7,480 nt of DNA from Treponemataceae bacterium (GCA_024402455.1 JAKSTS010000080.1:1-7480); one strand, 5' to 3'; counted from the stretch's first letter, positions 1-5,769 are shown. Translations and numbers: made by a program. The notes: generated by a model from the letters alone, not told the origin.

Positions 1-68
1 CTCTTTAAAAATTTATTTCACAATATATTTCTGATTTTTTTTAGAATTTTGGTTAATTTTTGTGATTT
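1..68. other. AT-rich intergenic edge
   Basis: No start or reading frame with a ribosome binding site is visible here on either strand. The sequence is rich in T-runs on the plus strand. It may hold the upstream region of a gene beyond the left edge, but nothing in it can be named. Confidence 0.4.
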
Positions 69-325
69 TTTTAATGCTTGAAAGCATTTGGAACTTTTCT
101 TTCAGCTGGTTCAAGCGGCAGCTGCACAACCTGACGGGGCTGCCTGATAAGCACTGTCATGCTGAATTTATTTCAGCATCTTCGCTGAATATAGCGCATG
201 GATTCCGAAACAAGATCGGAATGACACTATATTTTAAACTTGTCAGACAGTTCCCTTGTCATTTGTACAAGTAACACGGATTTGTTCTTCGCTTTGGGAA
301 CAATCATATGCTTGGAGCTATCGGG
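69..325 (+). repeat. Dispersed intergenic repeat, copy 1 (interrupted)
   Basis: Two blocks match the region at 4828-4985. Block 69-100 (TTTTAATGCTTGAAAG, then TTGGAACTTT) matches 4828-4856. Block 266-325 (TACAAGTAA, then a TCGCTTT-GGGA-CAATCA-like stretch) matches 4923-4985. A stretch around 105-116 (GGTTCAAGC) matches the third copy at about 5188-5200. The blocks lie about 165 nt apart here but only about 66 nt apart in copy 2, so copy 1 carries extra DNA of about 100 to 135 nt, including the palindromic element at 155-226. The copy ends in GAGCTATCGGG, which looks like a truncated half of the hairpin arm seen complete at 5065-5086. It lies directly downstream of manC. The short open frame across it (62-274) is a by-product of the repeat. 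Confidence 0.6.
155..226. repeat. MITE-like palindromic element inside repeat copy 1
   Basis: The element is bounded by TGTCAT at 155-160 and ATGACA at 221-226. Its two 26-nt ends are imperfect inverted repeats of each other (19 of 26 positions agree). Each end is also a hairpin: TGCTGAA/TTCAGCA on the left and ATTCCGA/TCGGAAT on the right. The middle holds a CGCT/AGCG hairpin. One plus-strand frame reads CHAEFISAS, a peptide I recall from a widespread family of dispersed palindromic elements in unrelated bacteria (GTCATGCTGAA... to ...TTCGGAATGAC). That family assignment is from memory. It codes for nothing itself and is probably mobilised in trans or structural. Confidence 0.65.
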
Positions 326-335
326 TTGTTTTTTG

Positions 336-1646
336 TTACAGCTCGTATTTTATTTTGTCTTTTGTTGAAATATCTTTGCCAAGCTGAAGTTCTAAAACGT
401 GCAGATCTGTTTCTGCAATTATTGTGTGTTTCTGTCCTTTTTTTATTGTAATTACATCACCGGCTTTTACAGACTGTTTTTTTCCTTCAAGCACAACGCA
501 TGCGTTTCCCGAAACAATATTCCAGACTTCATCTCTATGTTCATGTGCATGATAAGTCAATGAATGATTTGCTTTAAGCGAAAGCTTTCTTACCAGACTT
601 TCTTTTGTTGAATCAATTACTTTATATTCGCCCCAGTCTTTTTCTGCAAATTTTACTTCGCCGTGCAAAGCATCAACAAGCGGTTTCATATAGCTCGACT
701 GGTTTTTGTCTGCAACAAGAATACCTTCAACACTTGCAGAAACAACAACATCTTTTAAGCCCATGCAGATAATCGGAGAATCAAGTTCATTTAAAACATG
801 CACATTACTGCATGTTTCGTCCAAAACAGCCTTGCCGACCACATTTTCATCCATTGCTTCCGTCAGTGTGTTCCATGTTCCCAAATCTTTCCATTCGCCA
901 GCAAAGCGCATAACCTGAATGCTCTGCTCTTTTTCAACAACAGCATAATCAAAACTGATTTTCTGCAAAGATTCATACTTCTGGAACATATCGTTATAAT
1001 CTTTAAAATCAATATATTCGTGTGCTTTATCAATCAGATAACCGAGCTTAAATGCAAAAATACCGCCGTTCCACAATGCACCTTTAGTAATGCAATCTTT
1101 TGCAACTTCAAGTGTCGGTTTTTCTTTAAATGTTTCTACCCTGCTGATTTTTTTACTGTCTTTTGGAATTATGTAACCGTATTTTTCGCTAGGATAAGTC
1201 GGTTCAATGCCAAGCAAAGTAAGATTTGCACTGCCGTTTTCTGCAAGTTTTGAAAGTTCAACAAGTGCTTTAAAATATTCATCGTCTACAAACGGGTCAA
1301 CAGGACAAATTATAACAGGTTCATCCCTGCCGACTTTTTCAACATCAAACAGAAAATTTGCTGCAAGTGCAATTGCAGGAAAAGTGTCTCTGCGGCATGG
1401 TTCTCTGCTTATTTTGACTGCTTCGCCCAGCTGGTTTTTAATTGAAGCAACCTGAGTTTCTGAAGTTGCAATTGTTATTTTTGCATCAGGATCAGCATTT
1501 TTAATTCCACGATAAATGCGCTGAACCATAGATTCATAAACACCGTCTGCATTTTTAAAAATCTTAATAAACTGTTTTGATCTTATGTCGTTTGAAAGCG
1601 GCCACAATCGTTTGCCTGAACCGCCTGAAAGCAAAATTATATTCAT
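336..1646 (-). CDS. manC: Mannose-1-phosphate guanylyltransferase with C-terminal cupin (type II PMI-like) domain
   Basis: The protein has 436 aa. It makes GDP-mannose from mannose-1-phosphate and GTP in the cytoplasm, feeding surface polysaccharide or glycan synthesis. The N-terminal nucleotidyltransferase domain (about 1-335) opens with GGSGKRLWPLS (8-18) and SKQF (23-26), the pyrophosphorylase signature with the catalytic Lys at 24. CPVDPF follows later, a variant of the usual P-x-DH motif, then FKEKP and WNGGIF. The C-terminal cupin (from about 338) carries HAHEHRDEVW (366-375), the histidine/glutamate metal site of type II phosphomannose isomerases, so isomerase activity is possible but not proven. 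It is somewhat shorter than the roughly 470-480 aa of classical bifunctional AlgA/ManC enzymes. The start is preceded by a weak AAGG eight nt upstream. It lies downstream of fusA beyond a strong terminator, and I see no convincing promoter of its own in the 92-nt gap. No clear terminator follows it. Confidence 0.88.
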   Translation of the reverse strand: MNIILLSGGSGKRLWPLSNDIRSKQFIKIFKNADGVYESMVQRIYRGIKNADPDAKITIATSETQVASIKNQLGEAVKISREPCRRDTFPAIALAANFLFDVEKVGRDEPVIICPVDPFVDDEYFKALVELSKLAENGSANLTLLGIEPTYPSEKYGYIIPKDSKKISRVETFKEKPTLEVAKDCITKGALWNGGIFAFKLGYLIDKAHEYIDFKDYNDMFQKYESLQKISFDYAVVEKEQSIQVMRFAGEWKDLGTWNTLTEAMDENVVGKAVLDETCSNVHVLNELDSPIICMGLKDVVVSASVEGILVADKNQSSYMKPLVDALHGEVKFAEKDWGEYKVIDSTKESLVRKLSLKANHSLTYHAHEHRDEVWNIVSGNACVVLEGKKQSVKAGDVITIKKGQKHTIIAETDLHVLELQLGKDISTKDKIKYEL

Positions 1647-1675
1647 ATATAAACCTTATAAAATAAATTCAAAAT

Positions 1676-1725
1676 AAAAAAATTAAAGCGCTTTTAAAAG
1701 CAGGCTTTGCAATTTAAAAGCGCTT
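1676..1725 (-). terminator. Rho-independent terminator after fusA
   Basis: Perfect 13-bp arms (1686-1698 and 1713-1725, sequence AAGCGCTTTTAAA and its complement) enclose a 14-nt loop. On the minus strand they are followed by T, AA and seven T (1676-1685). The hairpin sits 13 nt past the fusA stop codon, so it should end fusA transcripts and separate fusA from manC. Confidence 0.88.
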
Positions 1726-1738
1726 AAAAACAGCTGCA

Positions 1739-3796
1739 TTAATATGCAGAACCAAGGCCGCCGACTTTTACCTGGAAATGGCTGAAAAGCATGCTGAAAG
1801 ATGCACGACCTTGTGTTACAGAACGCAGGCTTGTTGAAAAACCGAACATTTTTGCCATTGGTGCCTGTGCATGAACAACTTCTGTAGACGGTTTAGATTC
1901 AAGGCTTGAAATAATGCCGCCGCGCTGTGTAATCTGGCTCATTGCATCACCGACAAAATCTTTTGGACACAAAATGTCAACATTCATAACTGGTTCAAGC
2001 AGTTCAGGGCTTGCCTTTCTGCAAGCTGCGTCAAAAGCTGCAACGGCACAGGCTTCAAATGCAAACGGTGTTGATGTAAGCTCGTTATAATCAATGGAAG
2101 TAACAGAAACTTTTACGTCTGCACACATATAGCCATATTGAATTCCAGAAGAGAAACTGTTATTTATGCCGCTTTCAACAGCATCAAAAATTTCCTGCGG
2201 AACATTCTGCGGTTTTTTGCCTGCAAATACATATGAATTGCCCTCACCTCTTTCGGCCGGTTCAACAATAAGGCTGATTCCAGCCGTATTATCTTTTCCG
2301 CCAAGGTTTCTTGAAAATTCTTCTGTATGTTCAGCTTTTGCAGTAACAGATTCGCGGTATGTAACCTGAGGAGCACCAATGCGTGCTTCAACTTTAAAAT
2401 CGTCTTTCATGCGTGTTGCAAGCACGTCAAGATGAAGTTCGCCCATGCCAGAAATAATAACCTGACCTGTTTCTGCATCTTCATGACTTGTAAAAGTCGG
2501 GTCTTCGCGTGCAAGAATCTCAAGTGTTTCGTTTAATTTATCGCGTTCAGAAAGTGTTGCCGGTTCAATCGAAACAGAAATAACCGGCTCCGGGAAATGC
2601 ATGCGCTCAAGAAGAATCGGCATTCCTTCGCTTCCAAGTGTGTCGCCTGTCTGTGCAAGTTTAAGACCGATAAAAACAGCAATGTCGCCGGCACTAATGC
2701 TGTCAACTGCTTCGCTCTTGTTTGAATGCATGCGCAGAATGCGGTTTACTCGTTCGCGCTTTTTTTTGCCAACATTAAAAATCTGGTCGCCGGCTTTGAT
2801 TTTGCCAGAATACATGCGCACATAGCACAGCGAACCCATTTCGCGGTCATACTGAATCTTGAAAACAAGCCCAACAGGTGTTTTTGCATCAGGGTTGCAT
2901 TCAACAGCAACATCTTCTTCTTTCTTTACATGGAAAGCCTGAGCTGCAGGAACTTCTGTTGGAGAAGGAAGATAATCAACGACTGCATCAATTAAAGGCT
3001 GAACTGCACAGTTTTTGCGTGCAGAACCGCACAAAAATGGAACAATTGTTCTGTTAATAGTGCGCCGTCTGATTTCTTTCTGGAGCATATCAATCGGAAT
3101 GTCTTCGCCGCCAAGATAAAGTTCAGCAATTTCGTCATTATCAGAAGCAATTTCATCTACAAGCTTTTCTCGCCATTCTTCTGCAAGTGCAAGACGGCCT
3201 GCATCAATTTCGCTTTCAATTATTGTTTCGCCTTCATCTGCAGGGTCAAACCGGAATTCTTTCATTTTCAAAAGGTCAATTACACCTTCAAAATTGCTTT
3301 CTGCACCGATTGGAACCTGCAATGCCAGAGTCTTTGCACCAAATTTTTCATGGACATCGTCCATTACCCTAAAAAAGTCTGCACCAATTCTGTCCATTTT
3401 GTTGACAAAGCAGATGCGTGGAACACCATAAGTATCAGCCTGGTGCCATACTGTTTCTGTCTGTGGCTGAACACCACCGACAGCACAAAGAACAGCAACT
3501 GCACCATCCAAAACACGAAGCGAACGTTCAACTTCGGCAGTAAAATCAACATGGCCTGGTGTGTCAATCAAGTTTATCTGATGGTCGCGCCAGTAAGTTG
3601 TTGTAGCAGCACTGCAAATTGTAATTCCGCGTTCCTGCTCCTGCTCCATCCAGTCCATTGTTGCTGCGCCATCATCAATTTCGCCAATACGATGAATTTT
3701 GCCAGTATAATAAAGAATGCGTTCTGAAGTTGTTGTTTTTCCGGCATCAATATGTGCCATAATTCCAATATTCCGCATTTTGCTTAAATCAGACAT
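1739..3796 (-). CDS. fusA: Translation elongation factor G (spirochaete-type paralogue)
   Basis: This is a 685-aa ribosome-associated GTPase. The G domain shows the P-loop AHIDAGKT (14-21), switch region RGITI (56-60), DTPGH (78-82), NKMD (132-135) and a CGSA G5 motif followed by RKN where most EF-Gs have FKN. EF-G domains II to V follow, with the domain III region GQVIISGMGELHLDV and a C-terminal RASFSMLFSHFQ. The reading frame is open to 3835, but I chose the ATG at 3796: GGGAG lies six nt before it and the resulting MSDLSKMRNIGIMAHIDAGK start matches the family. The extra 13 residues of the longer version lie upstream of the Shine-Dalgarno. Spirochaetes carry two EF-Gs, one for translocation and one for ribosome recycling. 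The IGEIDDGAATMDWM stretch and the 685-aa length remind me of the second type (fusA2/spdEFG2), but this is from memory. Single-gene unit with its own promoter and terminator. Confidence 0.95.
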   Translation of the reverse strand: MSDLSKMRNIGIMAHIDAGKTTTSERILYYTGKIHRIGEIDDGAATMDWMEQEQERGITICSAATTTYWRDHQINLIDTPGHVDFTAEVERSLRVLDGAVAVLCAVGGVQPQTETVWHQADTYGVPRICFVNKMDRIGADFFRVMDDVHEKFGAKTLALQVPIGAESNFEGVIDLLKMKEFRFDPADEGETIIESEIDAGRLALAEEWREKLVDEIASDNDEIAELYLGGEDIPIDMLQKEIRRRTINRTIVPFLCGSARKNCAVQPLIDAVVDYLPSPTEVPAAQAFHVKKEEDVAVECNPDAKTPVGLVFKIQYDREMGSLCYVRMYSGKIKAGDQIFNVGKKKRERVNRILRMHSNKSEAVDSISAGDIAVFIGLKLAQTGDTLGSEGMPILLERMHFPEPVISVSIEPATLSERDKLNETLEILAREDPTFTSHEDAETGQVIISGMGELHLDVLATRMKDDFKVEARIGAPQVTYRESVTAKAEHTEEFSRNLGGKDNTAGISLIVEPAERGEGNSYVFAGKKPQNVPQEIFDAVESGINNSFSSGIQYGYMCADVKVSVTSIDYNELTSTPFAFEACAVAAFDAACRKASPELLEPVMNVDILCPKDFVGDAMSQITQRGGIISSLESKPSTEVVHAQAPMAKMFGFSTSLRSVTQGRASFSMLFSHFQVKVGGLGSAY

Positions 3797-3802
3797 CTTA
3801 TT

Positions 3803-3807
3803 CTCCC
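3803..3807 (-). promoter_or_regulatory. Ribosome binding site deciding the fusA start
   Basis: GGGAG on the minus strand, six nt before the ATG at 3794-3796. It lies inside the frame of the longer alternative start at 3835, which argues against that start. Confidence 0.8.
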
Positions 3808-3882
3808 ATAAAACATGCGATAAATCGCAATTCACTTCTATATATATATCAAGAAATCAAATAAGCTTTTAACGTATCGCTT

Positions 3883-3899
3883 TTTCGATTTTATCGAAA
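3883..3899. promoter_or_regulatory. Inverted repeat over the fusA -10 box
   Basis: Perfect 7-bp arms TTTCGAT (3883-3889) and ATCGAAA (3893-3899) with a 3-nt centre. The repeat covers the whole -10 hexamer of the proposed fusA promoter. It has the form of a dimeric-repressor operator. No regulator is encoded nearby, so a function is only inferred. Confidence 0.4.
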
Positions 3900-3916
3900 T
3901 AACACAAGATTGACAA
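3888..3916 (-). promoter_or_regulatory. Sigma-70-like promoter of fusA
   Basis: On the minus strand TTGTCA (3911-3916) and TAAAAT (3888-3893) are separated by exactly 17 nt. This places the transcription start about 85 nt before the fusA start codon. The leader contains only a small GCGA/TCGC hairpin at 3817-3828. Confidence 0.65.
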
Positions 3917-3940
3917 CATATGCAAAATAACTTGAAGAAG

Positions 3941-3970
3941 CTCTAAAAAGCAATTTAGTAATTTTTAGAG
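3941..3970. other. Hairpin between tRNA terminator and fusA promoter
   Basis: Perfect 9-bp arms CTCTAAAAA (3941-3949) and TTTTTAGAG (3962-3970) with a 12-nt loop. No T-tract follows on either strand, so it is not a standard terminator. I see no gene in 3917-4020. Confidence 0.4.
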
Positions 3971-4020
3971 ACAGTCTGAATATGGCGCAATTTTCAAAAC
4001 GTGCAAAAAGCTAAATGCAT

Positions 4021-4053
4021 AAAAAAAGCGGTTCAGAAAACCTGAACCGCTTT
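4021..4053 (-). terminator. Rho-independent terminator after tRNA-Gly
   Basis: GC-rich arms GCGGTTCAG (4028-4036) and CTGAACCGC (4042-4050), extended by AAA/TTT, close a 5-nt loop. On the minus strand the stem runs into a seven-T tract (4021-4027). It lies eight nt beyond the tRNA 3' end. Confidence 0.92.
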
Positions 4054-4061
4054 CGACCTAG

Positions 4062-4133
4062 AGCGGGAAACGGGAGTCGGACCCGCGACATCCACCTTGG
4101 CAAGGTGGCGCTCTACCACTGAGCTATTCCCGC
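4062..4133 (-). tRNA. tRNA-Gly (anticodon GCC)
   Basis: The 72-nt gene folds as a full cloverleaf. The acceptor stem is GCGGGAA/TTCCCGC with discriminator T, normal for glycine. The D arm is GCTC/GAGC with a GG-containing loop, the anticodon stem is CCACC/GGTGG, and the loop is TTGCCAA, giving anticodon GCC, which reads GGC and GGT codons. The T stem is GCGGG/CCCGT. CCA is not encoded and would be added by nucleotidyltransferase. The T loop reads TCCGACT, so position 55 is C instead of the near-universal T. The gene has its own promoter and terminator. Confidence 0.95.
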
Positions 4134-4146
4134 AAGCGATGTAAAG

Positions 4147-4175
4147 ACTATACACATAAATAAAAAAAATTGCAA
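4147..4175 (-). promoter_or_regulatory. Sigma-70-like promoter of tRNA-Gly
   Basis: On the minus strand TTGCAA (4170-4175) and TATAGT (4147-4152) are 17 nt apart. The -10 box ends 13 nt before the mature tRNA, so the 5' leader would be only about six nt. The spacer is T-rich. Confidence 0.7.
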
Positions 4176-4253
4176 TAGCCCTGCACCATTTTTCTGCATT
4201 TTTTTTGCGTTACATTGCAGGAACTGTCTCGTTTTCTTCCATTATGTGCGCCG

Positions 4254-4778
4254 CTATTTTATCCAATGAACACTGTCTTTTCTTGGTGCCGCAGGTTTTT
4301 CGCCGCCTTCATCAGCATATCCTAAAGCAACATGTCCAATGCCTTCCCACTCACCAGTAATACCAAGATCTTTCAAAATCTGCTTACCAAAATCTGATTC
4401 AAATTCCTCTTTTGCACGGTGAATCCAGATTGATGCAATTCCAAGACTTTTGGCGGCATTCATCAAGTTGCCCATAACAAGCGAACCATCGTAGACATAT
4501 GTTGGAGAAGATTTATCGGCAATTACAATGAGGATTACTGGAGCACCGTAGAACGGATCCATGTCTGCACCCATTATTCTGGCATTTTCTTTAGAGATTT
4601 TGTTTCTCAGTTCTTTGTCCGTAACTGCAATGATCTTTACAGGCTGACGCCCCATTCCACTTGGTGCATATGTGCCGGCTTCAATAATGGCGTTGAGGTC
4701 AGCTTCTTTTGGCAGCTTATCTGCAATAAATTTTCTGCAGCTGCGGCGGTCTTTTAATATTTGCAAAGTTTCGTTCAT
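4254..4778 (-). CDS. Nitroreductase family FMN-dependent oxidoreductase
   Basis: The 174-aa protein is predicted to be a cytoplasmic homodimeric flavoprotein that transfers electrons from NAD(P)H via FMN. The natural substrate cannot be told from sequence; nitro compounds, quinones and flavins are typical test substrates of the family. Family marks are DRRSCRKF (10-17), with the phosphate-binding RRS-x-R pattern, and APSGMGRQP (38-46), like the APSG-x-x-x-QP motif. MNAAKSLGIASIWI in the middle and GHVALGY near the C-terminus also fit. The length is usual for the short form found in anaerobes. The start codon is preceded by AAAGGAG with eight nt spacing. It has its own promoter, and no clear terminator separates it from the tRNA gene downstream, so some read-through is possible. 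The stop is TAG. Confidence 0.9.
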   Translation of the reverse strand: MNETLQILKDRRSCRKFIADKLPKEADLNAIIEAGTYAPSGMGRQPVKIIAVTDKELRNKISKENARIMGADMDPFYGAPVILIVIADKSSPTYVYDGSLVMGNLMNAAKSLGIASIWIHRAKEEFESDFGKQILKDLGITGEWEGIGHVALGYADEGGEKPAAPRKDSVHWIK

Positions 4779-4798
4779 GATTGCATCTCCTTTTTTTA

Positions 4799-4827
4799 AT
4801 TATACACCAAAATAAGGTTTATATGAA
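4799..4827 (-). promoter_or_regulatory. Sigma-70-like promoter of the nitroreductase gene
   Basis: On the minus strand TTCATA (4822-4827; four of six consensus bases) and a perfect TATAAT (4799-4804) are 17 nt apart. The -35 box touches the start of dispersed repeat copy 2 at 4828. Confidence 0.7.
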
Positions 4828-4985
4828 TTTTAATGCTTGAAAGTGTTGGAACTTTATTTTTGGTTTGTTCTTCGCGGCAGAAGTTGGAGCAATTTTTTTT
4901 ATTTGGTCGAGCCGTTTTCTTATACAAGTAATACGAGTTTTGTTTTCGCTTTAGGGACAATCACATTCTTTGGACTGATTCGGCG
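4828..4985 (+). repeat. Dispersed intergenic repeat, copy 2
   Basis: This copy shares TTTTAATGCTTGAAAG (4828-4843) with copy 1. From about 4859 it shares with copy 3 the run TTCTTCGCGGCA, then AGTTGGA, then GAGCCGTT/CAAGCCGTT, ACAAGT and GTTTTCGCT. From 4923 to 4985 it again follows copy 1 (ACAAGTAA, TTCGCTTT, GGACAATCA). It looks like the least interrupted copy. The 82-aa open frame that starts inside it at 4837 has no ribosome binding site and is not called as a gene. Confidence 0.6.
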
Positions 4986-4989
4986 AAAG

Positions 4990-5277
4990 GCTATCAGCAC
5001 AGCTGATAGCGGTCAGATTTTTGCTTCGCAAAAACTGACAAATTTGCGAAAACAAAATCTCGGAGCTATCGGCGCAAGCCGATAGCCGGACACCGCTTAG
5101 GGCTGCCGCCGCCCTAAGAACCTGCGATTGTTCACATTATTTAGGTTTATTCTTCGCGGCAACAGTTGGAACAATTCTTTTTTATCTGATTCAAGCCGTT
5201 AACCTGTACAAGTTATGATAGTTTTCGCTAGAAAACTATCCGCTATTCGCGTCAGCGAATAGCCTGCTTCCTTCAGG
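4990..5277. repeat. Cluster of seven perfect or near-perfect hairpins
   Basis: In order: GCTATCAGC/GCTGATAGC (4990-5010); GTCAG-A-TTTTTGC with its partner ending CTGAC (5012-5039, one bulged A); GCTATCGGC/GCCGATAGC (5065-5086); CTTAGGGC/GCCCTAAG (5096-5118); GATAGTTTTC/GAAAACTATC (5217-5240); GCTATTCGC/GCGAATAGC (5242-5263); CCTG/CAGG (5263-5277). Loops are 3 to 7 nt. The first, third and sixth share GCTAT...ATAGC, and their inner three base pairs differ but stay paired. None is followed by a T-tract, so they are not simple terminators. Repeat copy 3 lies between the fourth and fifth. Confidence 0.75.
5139..5229 (+). repeat. Dispersed intergenic repeat, copy 3
   Basis: The copy is co-linear with 4859-4950: GGTTT-TTCTTCGCGGCA, AGTTGGA-CAATT, a T-run, AAGCCGTT, TACAAGT and GTTTTCGCT. 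Small indels and substitutions separate the two. It ends inside the hairpin at 5217-5240. Confidence 0.6.
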
Positions 5278-5285
5278 ATAATTTT

Positions 5286-5439
5286 GGTCGTCCATCAGAA
5301 TCCTTCTGGTCGTCCATCAAAATCTTTCTGGTCGTCCATCAGAATCCTTCTGATCGCCCATCAGAATCTTTCTGGTCGTCCATCAGAATCTTTCTGGTCG
5401 CCCATCAGAATCTTTCTGGTCGCCCTTTAAGATTATCTT
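5286..5439. repeat. 22-bp tandem repeat array (six units plus a degenerate seventh)
   Basis: Units start at 5286, 5308, 5330, 5352, 5374 and 5396. Each begins GGTCG(T/C)CCAT and ends CAGAATC(T/C)TTCT. A seventh 22-nt segment (5418-5439) keeps GGTCGCCC and then degenerates. The 22-bp period is not a multiple of three, so the array cannot encode a repeated peptide in one frame. Each unit holds a small inverted repeat, CAGAA-TCY-TTCTG, whose last G belongs to the next unit. There are no spacers, so it is not a CRISPR array. Unit size and head-to-tail order resemble iteron-type protein-binding arrays. Confidence 0.85.
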
Positions 5440-5535
5440 GATGGAGCTTCAGCAAAGTATTTTGATCCCTTTAATTCCATACTGCCCTGCAAAGGAGGAT
5501 GCAAGCAGCTGATTTTTAGCAAATTGCAAAAAATG

Positions 5536-5624
5536 AAAATTTTGACGTGAGCAGTATTATCTTTTCAGTCTGAAAACATAATCTTGCACGGCTGTGAATA
5601 TTATATTGCTCACGTGAAAAGTTT
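5536..5624. other. Long imperfect inverted repeat with inner hairpin and T-tract
   Basis: Arms 5536-5560 and 5600-5624 pair at 21 of 25 positions, with a perfect 9-bp core ACGTGAGCA (5545-5553) and TGCTCACGT (5607-5615). Inside lies a second hairpin, TTTTCA/TGAAAA (5562-5576). On the plus strand the core is followed six nt later by seven T (5622-5628). It could be a structured leader RNA, an attenuator or an sRNA terminator, or a protein-binding palindrome. The sequence alone does not decide. Confidence 0.5.
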
Positions 5625-5741
5625 TTTTGATATCTAGGGAAACAAATCAGCTTTTGTGTGTTTCGAAACTTTTTTGATTATCAACTGCCCTATAGCATTT
5701 TTATCGATAATTTTATATTATATAAGGCAGAGCAACAAAAC

Positions 5742-5757
5742 CTCCGCCTGTGCGGAG
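5742..5757 (+). other. GC-rich leader hairpin
   Basis: CTCCGC (5742-5747) and GCGGAG (5752-5757) close a CTGT tetraloop. A flanking GCAAC (5733-5737) can pair with GTTGC (5757-5761) across a bulge. It is not followed by a T-tract. The left arm begins with a CCTCC that is complementary to Shine-Dalgarno sequences. Confidence 0.45.
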
Positions 5758-5769
5758 TTGCAATATTAA

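Noticed and set aside
62..274. 70-codon plus-strand open frame with a CHAEFISAS peptide
   Set aside because: It lies wholly in the dispersed repeat and the palindromic element, has no ribosome binding site, and its peptide is the known translation by-product of that palindrome type.
3797..3835. Upstream ATG extending EF-G by 13 residues
   Set aside because: The extension spans the Shine-Dalgarno GGGAG at 3803-3807 and has no ribosome binding site of its own. The family start matches the ATG at 3796.
3910..3945. Plus-strand promoter from TTGACA at 3910-3915
   Set aside because: No -10-like hexamer lies 16-18 nt downstream, and no plus-strand gene follows. The same bases serve the minus-strand fusA promoter better.
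4206..4241. Ten-codon minus-strand frame (MEENETVPAM) after the nitroreductase
   Set aside because: It has no ribosome binding site, is too short to judge, and no homology is recognisable.
4837..5085. 82-codon plus-strand open frame
   Set aside because: It runs through repeat copy 2 and two hairpins, lacks a ribosome binding site, and has no recognisable protein character.
5286..5439. CRISPR array
   Set aside because: The 22-bp units are directly adjacent without unique spacers, and no cas gene is present.
5491..5530. Possible small gene after the AAAGGAGG at about 5491-5498
   Set aside because: The ATG that overlaps the site is too close for initiation and its frame stops after a few codons. 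The next ATG is about 40 nt away and also stops at once.
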